DNA from: Bacillus sp. E(2018)
GTDB lineage: Bacteria; Bacillota; Bacilli; Bacillales; Fictibacillaceae
Assembly: GCF_005503015.1 (NCBI RefSeq)
Contig: NZ_SCOL01000001.1
Coordinates: forward strand, 744,001-808,000
DNA: 64,000 nucleotides
Direction of reading: 5' to 3'
The position numbers and the translations under genes are program-made. This document shows, piece after piece, positions 25,055 to 33,050 of the stretch. Within the stretch, counting starts at the first letter, position 1; each line of letters opens with the position of its first letter. Under the pieces are notes generated by a model that saw only the letters and a list, made by a program, of their open reading frames with translations, was not told the origin of the DNA and ran no database searches.

Positions 25055-25375
25055 ATCGAAAATTTAACAGAAATGCTAAAAGGTTCACTTGAAGGCTGCG
25101 TATTGGAAATTATCAGCCGTCATGAAACCTATGGCTATGAAATTACACGCCGCTTAAACGATCTAGGATTTACAGAAGTGGTGGAGGGTACGGTATACAC
25201 GATCCTCGTCCGATTGGAAAAGAAGAAATTAGTAGACATCGTCAAGAAGCCGTCAGATATGGGTCCGCCTCGAAAGTTTTACACGCTTAATGAAGCTGGC
25301 AGACAGGAACTTGAATCCTTCTGGCGAAAATGGGATTTCGTATCTTCAAAGATTAATGTATTGAAATCACAATAA
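25055..25375 (+). CDS. PadR family transcriptional regulator with apparent ATC start
   Basis: A winged-helix regulator of about 106 residues, containing YGYEITRRLNDLG, VEGTVYTILVRLEKKKLV and DMGPPRKFYTLNEAG. The ribosome binding site AGGAGG (25041-25046) lies eight bases before ATC 25055, which begins ENLTEMLKGSLEG, exactly where family members have Met-Glu-Asn-Leu. The first ATG in frame (25073) is 26 bases from that site and would remove the first six residues. No ATG, GTG or TTG in frame fits. It should repress itself and the drug-type ABC exporter downstream through the 19-bp motif. Confidence 0.85.
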   Translation: MENLTEMLKGSLEGCVLEIISRHETYGYEITRRLNDLGFTEVVEGTVYTILVRLEKKKLVDIVKKPSDMGPPRKFYTLNEAGRQELESFWRKWDFVSSKINVLKSQ

Positions 25376-25433
25376 GCTCATAAAGTGTTTCGGTAGCATG
25401 ATGAATGAAAGGGATAAAAAGGAGGAAAGAAAT

Positions 25434-25775
25434 ATGTTGGAATGGATTAAAAAGATGATCGGTGATAAGAAAGAATACAAAATGATGATGGCGCGTGTTG
25501 AAGCTCTTCCGGAGGATTATCAGTTTGTATTTAAAAAGATTCAAACGTATATGTGGAACTTTTCATCTGGAAATGGGATGGATATGCTACACATTCAGTA
25601 TGAGTTGATTGATTTGTTTGAAGCGGGAGCAGCACAAGGTAGACCAGTGCTAGACATTACAGGGGAAGACGTGGCATCGTTCGCAGATGAACTCGTAGCA
25701 AACGCCAAAACCTATTTTGCTAAATATCGAGAAGATCTGAACCAAAGTATTAAGAAGGAATTAGGAAAAGAGTAA
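25434..25775 (+). CDS. DUF1048 family protein
   Basis: A 113-residue helical protein of the DUF1048 family, which regularly accompanies PadR regulators and DrrAB-type exporters in bacilli. It includes MLEWIKKMIGDKKEYKMMMA, LPEDYQFVFKKIQTYMWNFSSG and GEDVASFADELVANA. ATG 25434 follows AAGGAGGAAAGAAAT; earlier ATGs lack a site. Its role is unknown; co-expression with PadR suggests that it modulates or accompanies the exporter. Confidence 0.88.
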   Translation: MLEWIKKMIGDKKEYKMMMARVEALPEDYQFVFKKIQTYMWNFSSGNGMDMLHIQYELIDLFEAGAAQGRPVLDITGEDVASFADELVANAKTYFAKYREDLNQSIKKELGKE

Positions 25776-25784
25776 CAATTTTGG

Positions 25785-25819
25785 CTGAATAGAATGTACT
25801 TGGAACTATTCAGTTATTT
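25785..25819 (+). terminator. Terminator between the PadR/DUF1048 unit and the exporter genes
   Basis: CTGAATAG (25785-25792) pairs with CTATTCAG (25806-25813), followed by a T-rich run. Confidence 0.7.
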
Positions 25820-25829
25820 TTTCGTACGG

Positions 25830-25848
25830 TACTAAGTAACACTTATTA
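25830..25848 (+). promoter_or_regulatory. PadR operator copy D before the ABC exporter
   Basis: TACTAAGT-AAC-ACTTATTA. Both arms match copy C exactly. It is 46 bp before the start of the ATPase gene and links the exporter to the PadR regulator. Confidence 0.7.
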
Positions 25849-25893
25849 TCAGTGATACTATATAGTAAATCATAATCTATTAGGAGGAAAAAC

Positions 25894-26655
25894 ATGTATC
25901 ATTCAGCGATTTCAATTAAACGTTTAAAAAAATCCTTCAAAAATAAAGAAGTTTTAAAAGGAGTAGATTTTGAGGTGCAGAGGGGAGAAATCTTCGCATT
26001 GTTAGGATCAAATGGAGCCGGAAAGACGACGATTGTAAACATTCTTTCTACTTTGATGAAAGCGGATGAAGGGGAAGCAATAATCTGCGGATTTGATGTC
26101 GATCGTCAACCCGATGGAGTTCGTCAAAGCATTAGTTTAACAGGGCAATTTGCAGCCTTAGACGGAATACTTACTGGGCGTGAAAACCTTATGATGATTG
26201 CTAAATTAAGAGGTGTTTACAATCCAGGTGAAGTGGCGGATCAATTACTTGCGAGATTCAGCTTGACGGAAGCTGCGAACAAACGCAGTGACCAATATTC
26301 TGGTGGGATGAAGCGAAGGCTGGATATTGCCATGAGTCTGATCGGGACACCGGATGTTATTTTTCTAGACGAACCAACAACAGGACTTGATCCTGAAGCA
26401 CGTATTGAGGTTTGGAATACCGTTAAGGAACTTGCTAGTGGTGGTACGACCATATTACTGACCACACAATACTTGGAAGAAGCCGAGCAGCTCGCAGATC
26501 GTATTGCGATATTACATGGAGGGAAAATCATCAAGACCGGCACGCTGCAAGAACTGAAAGAGATGTTCCCGAAAGCTGTAGTGGAGTACGTTGAGAAGCA
26601 GCCATCACTAGAGGATATTTTCCTCAACATGATCGGCAAAAAGGAGAGTGTTTAA
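25894..26655 (+). CDS. DrrA-type ABC exporter ATP-binding protein
   Basis: A 253-residue ATPase of the daunorubicin-resistance (DrrA/CcmA) group. Walker A is LGSNGAGKTTIVN, the signature YSGGMKRRLDIA, Walker B VIFLDEPTTGLDPEAR, and the switch His is replaced by Gln in TTQYLEEAEQLADR, as is usual for DrrA-like proteins. It pairs with the permease that starts right after its stop codon to export hydrophobic compounds. ATG 25894 follows TAGGAGGAAAAAC. Regulation by the upstream PadR is inferred from operator copy D. Confidence 0.94.
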   Translation: MYHSAISIKRLKKSFKNKEVLKGVDFEVQRGEIFALLGSNGAGKTTIVNILSTLMKADEGEAIICGFDVDRQPDGVRQSISLTGQFAALDGILTGRENLMMIAKLRGVYNPGEVADQLLARFSLTEAANKRSDQYSGGMKRRLDIAMSLIGTPDVIFLDEPTTGLDPEARIEVWNTVKELASGGTTILLTTQYLEEAEQLADRIAILHGGKIIKTGTLQELKEMFPKAVVEYVEKQPSLEDIFLNMIGKKESV

Positions 26656-27405
26656 ATGAATAGTATAACAGGAACTTTATTAGGCCGATTAATGCGTAAT
26701 ATCATGCGAAGTCCGGATACGATTATCACGGTGGCGATTACACCGATTATGATGATGCTATTGTTTGTCTATGTATTTGGTGGTGCGATTGAGGCAGGGA
26801 CAGACAACTATGTGAATTACTTATTACCGGGCATTTTACTGATGGCGATCGCATCAGGTGTGGCTTATACCTCTGTTCGACTGTTTACAGATGTGAAGAG
26901 CGGGTTAATGGCACGTTTTATAACCATGCCGATCAAACGATCATCCGTATTGTGGGCACATGTTTTAACCTCACTGGTTTCAAATGCCCTTACCATTTTG
27001 ATTGTAATCCTAGTCGCCTTACTGATGGGTTTTCGTTCTAACGCAGGAGTTCTAGATTGGCTTTCTGTAGCCGGAATACTTGGTCTCTTTACACTATCAC
27101 TAACATGGGTCGCCGTTATTCCGGGTTTAACAGCAAGTTCAATGGAAGGAGCAACAGCTTATTCGTACCCGCTCGTTTTCCTACCTTTTATTAGTTCAGC
27201 ATTCGTTCCAACAGAAACGATGCCTAAGTTCGTACGGTTCTTTGCTGAAAATCAACCCGTAACATCCATTGTGAATGCGATTCGTGCTCTCTTGTATGAT
27301 GGACCAGTTGGAAATGATATCTGGATTGCGCTTACTTGGTGTATCGGAATTATGGGGGTTGCTTACTTCTTTGCTAGTAAAAGGTTCAAACGACAGTTGG
27401 GATAA
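26656..27405 (+). CDS. DrrB-type ABC exporter permease
   Basis: A 249-residue ABC-2 permease with six membrane helices. Features include TLLGRLMRNIMRSPDTIITV at the N-terminus, the YLLPGILLMAIASGVAYTSV helix, and the ABC-2 signature region PLVFLPFISSAFVPTETMPK followed by ENQPVTSIVNAIRALL, typical of DrrB/NodJ proteins. The start codon directly follows the ATPase stop codon with AAGGAGAG upstream, so the pair is co-translated. It should export drugs or lipids; the substrate is unknown. Confidence 0.93.
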   Translation: MNSITGTLLGRLMRNIMRSPDTIITVAITPIMMMLLFVYVFGGAIEAGTDNYVNYLLPGILLMAIASGVAYTSVRLFTDVKSGLMARFITMPIKRSSVLWAHVLTSLVSNALTILIVILVALLMGFRSNAGVLDWLSVAGILGLFTLSLTWVAVIPGLTASSMEGATAYSYPLVFLPFISSAFVPTETMPKFVRFFAENQPVTSIVNAIRALLYDGPVGNDIWIALTWCIGIMGVAYFFASKRFKRQLG

Positions 27406-27420
27406 ATGAATGGAACAACA

Positions 27421-27455
27421 AAAAGAGACAAAGCGAGAGTTGCTTTGTCTCTTTT
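27421..27455. terminator. Perfect 14-bp bidirectional hairpin
   Basis: AAAAGAGACAAAGC (27421-27434) pairs with 27442-27455. It separates the exporter genes from the convergent peptidase gene. Confidence 0.93.
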
Positions 27456-27459
27456 GCTA

Positions 27460-28113
27460 TTAGTTTTTAAAAGGAAGGTCATCTTCAGAGGAAGATTGAT
27501 AGCCATCTCCAATGATGTAGATGCTCTGGTTATCTGGACTAGAAACTTTGGTATATAAAACATTTCTAGGAGATAACACTGTGCTAGCTGTACCTGCTTT
27601 TATAATATTAGAACTCGATCCTAATGTTGGAGAATATTGATAATAAGTCGTGTCTGTATCAATTTCAAAGTGAAGGTGCGGCCCCGTTGAATACAAACCT
27701 GTATTACCATAGTTACCTAATCGCGTATCTTTTGTAACACTTTGTCCTTTAGACACTGCAATGGAGGCTAAGTGATTATAACGGAACACAAGATCTTTCG
27801 TAGTCTTCGTTGAATGAATGTATGCTGCAGGATATTTCACTATGACGGTGTTTCCTAAAACATTATCGTAGCCTGTAGCTAAGACTTTTCCAGACCCACT
27901 TGCCCAAACCGCTCTGCTGCTGTTAGCTGAAGTTAAATCCCATCCATAGTGTTTAAAACCAAATTTCTTTTGATAGTTAGCGTTCAAATAACCAGCGGTA
28001 ATATAAGCGTTGTTGATGGGTTGAATCAACTTTTGAGCTGCTGAGGCAAACGATGGAGCAACGAGCACGAGTGAAAAAACAAGCACAGTAAATAGACTAA
28101 TAAACTTTTTCAT
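27460..28113 (-). CDS. Secreted M23 family metallopeptidase
   Basis: A 217-residue secreted protein. A Sec signal peptide (MKKFISLFTVLVFSLVLV...SFASA) is cleaved near residue 26-28. The LytM-type M23 domain has zinc ligands in FGFKHYGWDLT (His-x3-Asp) and in GPHLHFEID (HLH). It should cut peptidoglycan cross-bridges or process cell-wall peptides outside the cell. ATG 28113 follows GAGGAGGAG; the ORF extends further upstream but without a ribosome binding site. Confidence 0.92.
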   Translation of the reverse strand: MKKFISLFTVLVFSLVLVAPSFASAAQKLIQPINNAYITAGYLNANYQKKFGFKHYGWDLTSANSSRAVWASGSGKVLATGYDNVLGNTVIVKYPAAYIHSTKTTKDLVFRYNHLASIAVSKGQSVTKDTRLGNYGNTGLYSTGPHLHFEIDTDTTYYQYSPTLGSSSNIIKAGTASTVLSPRNVLYTKVSSPDNQSIYIIGDGYQSSSEDDLPFKN

Positions 28114-28143
28114 AATAACTCTCCTCCTCTTAATGTGTTCCAA

Positions 28144-28406
28144 TATAATGCAGAAAAGGAAATATGTATATGAGTTTCGGAAACATCGAGAAAAAATGAT
28201 AAGGTCTTACTACAGAAGTCTATTTACATGACCTGTTTTTAGTAGTTTATGTGTGTATCTATTTAACTAGATAAGTATTTTAGAATAGGATGGGGAGCCT
28301 TGAGTGTAATAAGATTCAAAAAGGGAACTTTCAATTCCGAAAAGGTTTAAGAGTAGTGCAATCGAATATATCTTATGAGCCAAAATGAACATCGGAGGAC
28401 ATGATT
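28144..28406 (+). other. Gap without a recognised gene
   Basis: About 260 bases between the divergent peptidase and VOC genes. Only a ribosome binding site (CGGAGG, 28393-28398) for the VOC gene stands out. No convincing promoter pair, hairpin or small ORF was found. Confidence 0.5.
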
Positions 28407-28844
28407 ATGAAGGTTAATAGAATGGATCATGTAAGTATAAACGTAAATAATTTATCAGAAGCGAAAGCATTTTTCCAAGATATAGGTCTTGAAGTGAAAG
28501 CGGAATGGGAGATGCAAGGAGATAAGTTGGACAGGATTGTTGGATTAAAAAATGTTAAAACGGGCTGTGTAGCATTAGGGATGCCTGATGGTCAGACCTG
28601 GATAGAACTCGTCAAATTTTATACGCCGTCAGATGATTCAGATACGCAACAACCCTCTCCAAATACACTAGGCATTCGACATATCTGCTTTGCTGTTGAG
28701 GATCTTGAGGCCATCATTGCTATCTTGAAGAAGAAGGGCATGGAGACCTTTAGTGAGATCGAGCAATATGAAGACAGCTATAAACTTTGCTATGTTCGTG
28801 GTCCAGAGGGGATTATTCTAGAGTTAGCGGAGAAAATCGGATAA
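28407..28844 (+). CDS. VOC family (glyoxalase/bleomycin-resistance-like) protein
   Basis: A 145-residue vicinal-oxygen-chelate protein with two beta-alpha-beta-beta-beta modules. Metal-binding positions are His in RMDHVSINVNN, Glu in TWIELVKF, His in GIRHICFAVED and Glu in GIILELAEK. It could be a glyoxalase-type enzyme or dioxygenase. ATG 28407 is eight bases after GGAGG; the ATG six bases earlier is too close to it. Confidence 0.88.
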   Translation: MKVNRMDHVSINVNNLSEAKAFFQDIGLEVKAEWEMQGDKLDRIVGLKNVKTGCVALGMPDGQTWIELVKFYTPSDDSDTQQPSPNTLGIRHICFAVEDLEAIIAILKKKGMETFSEIEQYEDSYKLCYVRGPEGIILELAEKIG

Positions 28845-28850
28845 TTTAAA

Positions 28851-28873
28851 AGACCAGACTAATAATCTGGTCT
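28851..28873. terminator. Short hairpin between convergent genes
   Basis: AGACCAGA (28851-28858) pairs with TCTGGTCT (28866-28873), loop seven bases. Confidence 0.7.
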
Positions 28874-28889
28874 ATTGTAGCTGGTTAGA

Positions 28890-29147
28890 TTAGGGTTTAT
28901 TCCAAGTTACGATTAAGAAAAAAACAGTAATGATCACGATTAATCCAGATAGAGTTAGTGTCAAGATACTTGCCGTTTTCCATTTCCCTTTACTAGAGAA
29001 AAGTGTTAAGATCCATGCTACAATATAGCCCCATAGCGCAAACCATGCATAAGAAGCTGCAAAGAATCCAATGTACTTTCCAAGCCAAGTTGGAATCAAA
29101 CCCACGATAAAAATGATAATTGCAAATAATCCCATGTATTTTTTCAT
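28890..29147 (-). CDS. Small three-helix membrane protein, 85 residues
   Basis: It begins MKKYMGLFAIIIFIVGLIP, then has KYIGFFAASYAWFALWGYIVAWILTLF and ILTLTLSGLIVIITVFFLIV. ATG 29147 lies nine bases after GAGGTG; a GTG at 29159 overlaps that site. No family was recognised. Confidence 0.7.
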   Translation of the reverse strand: MKKYMGLFAIIIFIVGLIPTWLGKYIGFFAASYAWFALWGYIVAWILTLFSSKGKWKTASILTLTLSGLIVIITVFFLIVTWNKP

Positions 29148-29334
29148 AAATGGCTGCACCTCAGTTTATGGTATATGTTACTAAATTACCATATTATGTA
29201 TGTTAGTGGTGAGAAATTTACTGCCTTTCAAGAATTAATTTGCCTTAGAGTAAAAGTTAGTCAAATAGTAGTAAGCAACCAAAGGAATCGCATGGTAAAA
29301 TAAGGTACATAATCAAGCGAGAGGAAATCAACTT

Positions 29335-29808
29335 ATGTCATATGTAATTCAATTTGTTTTAGCAGTTATTGTGTTTTTTTTTTCAACGTTTTCAGCATGG
29401 TATGAAGGAAGTGAATTAAGAGATACACAGTGGGAATGGAAGTACTCGGCTATTTTTTCAAACTTGAAACATGGAACCATAACAAATGTCTCCGAAATAT
29501 CAGGATTCGATCACTTCATTTATGCAGCGAAATTTAAACCACTGTTTCCAATACTCATGACAATCAGCTTGCTGTATATTTTTGTATTACTTGCTACATG
29601 GCTTTTAAGAAGTCACACGAACAAATTGAGCATATTTTTCAGCTTGCTCGGTCTTACATTATTTCTAGCCAGTTCGTTAACGTTTAGATCTCCGACTATG
29701 GGTCTGGAATGGTTTACTTGGCTGTTTCTGTTTGCTGGAATGTCGAGTAGCGTCGTTGCAGTAATGTTGAGGATAAAATTTACTTCGAACAATCAAGAGG
29801 CATATTAA
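29335..29808 (+). CDS. Membrane protein, 157 residues, unknown function
   Basis: Four helices are visible: an N-terminal one (FVLAVIVFFFSTFSAWY), then after a soluble loop with ELRDTQWEWKYSAIF and SGFDHFIYAAKF come LFPILMTISLLYIFVLLATW, LSIFFSLLGLTLFLASS and a last one. The loop is probably extracellular. ATG 29335 follows GAGAGGAAATCAACTT. It stands alone with a terminator and no recognised family. Confidence 0.72.
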   Translation: MSYVIQFVLAVIVFFFSTFSAWYEGSELRDTQWEWKYSAIFSNLKHGTITNVSEISGFDHFIYAAKFKPLFPILMTISLLYIFVLLATWLLRSHTNKLSIFFSLLGLTLFLASSLTFRSPTMGLEWFTWLFLFAGMSSSVVAVMLRIKFTSNNQEAY

Positions 29809-29830
29809 GCATGGATATTGATAAAAGACT

Positions 29831-29863
29831 GCATTTCCTCTAGAAGAGGAAGTGCTTTTTTTT
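29831..29863 (+). terminator. Terminator with eight T
   Basis: GCATTTCCTCT (29831-29841) pairs with AGAGGAAGTGC (29845-29855, one G-U), followed by eight T. Confidence 0.92.
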
Positions 29864-29997
29864 ATAGAACTAAGTAATTTTGGCCATGTAATCTAATGTG
29901 ATGGTGATAATCTCGGTATGGAAAATAAAGAGAGAATAGCAAATGATATCAAAAATTCATTCTCTCCTTCTATTATGATAATAGTGAGGTGAGCAGG

Positions 29998-30870
29998 ATG
30001 TATAGTGAAGTCACAAAGGAGACCATTCGTTACATTGAAGAACATTTGCAAGATGACTGGTTCCTAGAACATTATGCGTATGAAATAGGTTATTCAAAAT
30101 TTCATCTATCGCGGATCTTTAAGAAAGAAACTGGCCAAACGATAAGTGAGTATATTCGTAAGCGACGTTTAGCAATAGCAGCCATGTATCTTCTCTATTC
30201 GAATGAGTCCATTTTAGATATCGCATTTTCATTACAGTTTCAATCACAAGAAGCGTTCACACGTTCATTTAAAGAACTGTACAACATGCCACCTGGAAAG
30301 TATCGAAAACTGATGAGAACCATTAGTGGGATGGAGGAAAATGAAATGAATCAAACAACGGAAGTAAAAGGGTGGATGTTAAGCGGTTCGCATCCAAGTG
30401 ATTATCGCATGGAAACAGATGATAAGATATTCCATACTGGAACCAAATCAGGGTGTTTGTATGCAACAGGGGATATGGGTGACGGACAGTTTGGAACGAT
30501 GATGCAAAGTATTTCAGCGGATCGTTTTAGAGGGAAGAGAATAAAGATGTCGTGCTACTTGAAGACAGAGGATGTAACAAAGTGTGGAGCATGGTTCCGC
30601 GTAGACAACCAATCAGGCGATGTTGTTCAATTCGACAATATGGATAACCGCTCGATTATAGGAACTTCCGATTGGAATTATTATAAAGTGGTGCTTGATG
30701 TTCCTGCCGAAAGCGCTTCGATGCATTTTGGAGTGCTGTTAGCAGGTCAAGGGAAAGTTTGGGCAGATGGTTTTCGGTTTGAGGAAGTTGACGAAACAGA
30801 GTCTAATACCAATATGATGGGATCAGAGAATTTACCTGATCAACCGATAAACCTGGGTTTTGATGAATAA
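29998..30870 (+). CDS. AraC-family regulator with C-terminal beta-sandwich domain
   Basis: A 290-residue protein. The AraC DNA-binding domain is N-terminal, about residues 1-105: LEHYAYEIGYSKFHLSRIFK, then SILDIAFSLQFQSQEAFTRSFKELYNMPPGKYR. A beta-rich domain follows at about 125-270 (SGCLYATGDMGDGQFGTMMQ, RFRGKRIKMSCYLKTEDV, WNYYKVVLDVPAE, GKVWADGFRFEEVD) that resembles carbohydrate-binding sandwich modules. It probably senses a ligand with that domain. ATG 29998 lies eight bases after GAGG; the GTG at 29989 overlaps it. Confidence 0.85.
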   Translation: MYSEVTKETIRYIEEHLQDDWFLEHYAYEIGYSKFHLSRIFKKETGQTISEYIRKRRLAIAAMYLLYSNESILDIAFSLQFQSQEAFTRSFKELYNMPPGKYRKLMRTISGMEENEMNQTTEVKGWMLSGSHPSDYRMETDDKIFHTGTKSGCLYATGDMGDGQFGTMMQSISADRFRGKRIKMSCYLKTEDVTKCGAWFRVDNQSGDVVQFDNMDNRSIIGTSDWNYYKVVLDVPAESASMHFGVLLAGQGKVWADGFRFEEVDETESNTNMMGSENLPDQPINLGFDE

Positions 30871-30905
30871 CCATTGCTTACTATTATCTTATCAAGAAAA
30901 ACGAA

Positions 30906-30930
30906 AGACTCGGCTTCCATTAGCGAGTCT
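30906..30930 (+). terminator. Hairpin after the AraC-family gene
   Basis: AGACTCG (30906-30912) pairs with CGAGTCT (30924-30930), followed by ATTATT. Confidence 0.5.
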
Positions 30931-31029
30931 ATTATTAATTTCTAAATTTTATTGACGTACATACTGGGTATTGAAAATTATGGTAAATTAGTAGAGTGAC
31001 AAATACTTTAACGACTGGAGCTGTAGTAA

Positions 31030-31746
31030 ATGATTTTACATACACACACAGCAGGAGATGGAGAACCTATTGTTTTCATTCATTCAGGAGGTATGACGGG
31101 TTTAACAGAGTATGAGGAGCAAAAGGATTACTTTGCAGAAAATCATTTTAAAGTGATTAGACCTGACTTGAGAGGTCACGGGAAATCGCAAGGCACTCTG
31201 GAAGATTACTTTAATCAATGTGTAGTAGATTTAAAGGATACACTCGATTCGTTAAACATAGGAGAATGTCATATTGCAGGTGTGTCAATTGGTGGAGTTG
31301 CCGCATTAATGTTTGCCAAGAAATATCCTTCCAGAGTTAAGACATTAACGTTCTCAGGCATTTTTCCTATACAACCTGAGAACTGGGAAGATCTATGTAG
31401 ACAAGAAGCTGAGCATCATAAGAGTTTATTTAATAACCCAAAGATTGTAGGTGCACTTAATCAAATGCATGAAAACAATGATTGGAGAGCATTGCTTAAA
31501 TCTTTTAATTCAAATGATTTTTATCCTTTTCACGAAACGGGCGACCTTTCAGGTGTGAAAGCTCCCATTTTATGTATGGTAGGTGAGAAAGAAGAGCTTG
31601 AAGTTGAAGCAGCGCTTGTGTATAAAAGATTACATACTAACACTCACATATCAGTTATTCCATTTGCAGGACACTTGATACATAGAGATCAACCGGAGTT
31701 ATATGCAAGAATATTATTTACATTTATACAAAGTTATAATATGTAA
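31030..31746 (+). CDS. Alpha/beta hydrolase
   Basis: A 238-residue hydrolase. HSGGMTG is the oxyanion region, RPDLRGHGKS the usual loop, Ser86 in GVSIGGV the nucleophile, MVGEKEELE the acid region, and His215 in FAGHLIHRD the base. It could be an esterase, lactonase or haloperoxidase-like enzyme. The start is ATG 31030 after GGAGCTGTAGTAA. No partner gene points to a substrate. Confidence 0.87.
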   Translation: MILHTHTAGDGEPIVFIHSGGMTGLTEYEEQKDYFAENHFKVIRPDLRGHGKSQGTLEDYFNQCVVDLKDTLDSLNIGECHIAGVSIGGVAALMFAKKYPSRVKTLTFSGIFPIQPENWEDLCRQEAEHHKSLFNNPKIVGALNQMHENNDWRALLKSFNSNDFYPFHETGDLSGVKAPILCMVGEKEELEVEAALVYKRLHTNTHISVIPFAGHLIHRDQPELYARILFTFIQSYNM

Positions 31747-31889
31747 ATTAAAGAAGAGCTTGTTTAAATAAAATGAATTAATTTTGGTTGGGAAGTTCAT
31801 TTTGAACAGTACAGGGAATTAGTAAATGATAGAACTAATGAGATTTATAGAGATGGTTGACCACTTAACTTAATTTCACCCACCTTTAA

Positions 31890-32585
31890 TCTGGTACGCT
31901 TACGTGTGGAGGAGTTCCACAACCAGGAGTAACGATTAACTTTACACAATTCCCTGAAGCTGTAGCAACCATTCCATCTACAACTACTTCAGCAACTGGA
32001 ACGTTTACAACGAATGTGACCGTTCCTCTAGGTACGGCACCAACATCAACAATCGTGACAGCTTCTGCAACAGTTGGCGGTCAAACTGTTGCTAGTTCCA
32101 TAGATATTGACTTTAGTTGTCCAGAAGAAGAACTATGTCCTTGTAAGTTTCAATTAGGAGTTGCAGGAACAGGAGCGCCAGCAACAGCCAATATTATTAA
32201 TGGAGGAGTATCATCTACTGTAGCAGGAACGATAAATGTATCTGCAGTTCAATGTTATATTGCAGGGCCAGGATGTAACCCTGCAGTAGATAACTTTAGT
32301 ATTACATTCTCAGGTGGCAGCTTCACATCTAACCTCATTCAAGGAAGGAGAATCCGTATTTCTTGTATTGATGGTACAGGTGCTACTCTTGAAGGTACAG
32401 CAACTGCATCCGGAACTTCAACGCTTCAAGGACTGTTTGATGTGTTTATCGGTTTCACATTATCGGGGAACACTGCGACTTGGAACATATTGGCCACAAA
32501 CTCTGCTGGCGATTCATTCAGTACTACCTTTACTTCCGCGGTTACTCCACAAACAGCGATTGGAGATTGTGGAACGCAGTTTTAA
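31890..32585 (+). pseudogene. 5'-truncated gene for a beta-domain (exosporium-type) repeat protein
   Basis: An open frame runs from 31890, just after TAA at 31887, to the stop codon at 32585, but the first NTG is GTG 32016. Coding sense extends upstream of that GTG (GVPQPGVTINFTQFPEAVA, then SATGTFTTNVTVPLGT), a typical end of an Ig-like repeat. The rest has DIDFSCPEEELCPC and a CPC-containing C-terminal domain also found in bacillary spore-surface proteins. The N-terminal part and start seem lost by deletion or frameshift. If GTG 32016 is used, a 189-residue fragment would result. Confidence 0.6.
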
Positions 32586-33050
32586 TGAAAATAGGTGGAT
32601 AGCGTATTCTCACCTTTAGAATGAATTAAAGTTTTATAGAGATTGATCAAATACGAATTTACGAAACGGAGAACACGATACAATAGAATGACAAACACCA
32701 TCCCCAGGGCACAGTGCGCTTGGGGATTTTTTGTTTATATCAATAGATAAAGTGCGTTAACTTGGCATGGGAGGTGAGAAAAAGTATTATCAAATGCTCT
32801 TAATTAACACCATACAGCGTTATAGTTATATCAAGAGAGATTTATAATGGTTTATTAAGTAAGCGGTGTTCTAATAGATTATGTTATTATTAGGAACACT
32901 AATATGTATCTTATTCTAAAGTATAATAATGCTTTAGAATCTAATGGTTTAAATTGCAAGTTTATTAGGGGGAAAATAGAGGTTCTGCAAGATATTGAAT
33001 AAAAAATTTTCTTCTAATTATAGATAAACTCTTAGAGGGAGGAATGTTTT
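32586..33050 (+). other. 465-bp gap with a terminator and an imperfect inverted repeat
   Basis: It holds the terminator at 32700-32732. An imperfect inverted repeat lies at 32866-32899 (GTGTTCTAATA against TATTAGGAACAC), with a Shine-Dalgarno-like GGGAGGTGAG near 32769 that opens only a nine-codon frame. The ribosome binding site of the MEDS gene is at 33038-33043. Nothing else was seen. Confidence 0.5.
32700..32732 (+). terminator. Terminator downstream of the truncated beta-domain gene
   Basis: ATCCCCA (32700-32706) pairs with TGGGGAT near 32720-32727, an inner GCAC/GTGC-like pairing extends the stem, and six T follow. Confidence 0.75.

Noticed and set aside
26241..26639. 132-codon minus-strand frame opposite the DrrA-type gene
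   Set aside because: Shadow of a strongly conserved ATPase reading frame.
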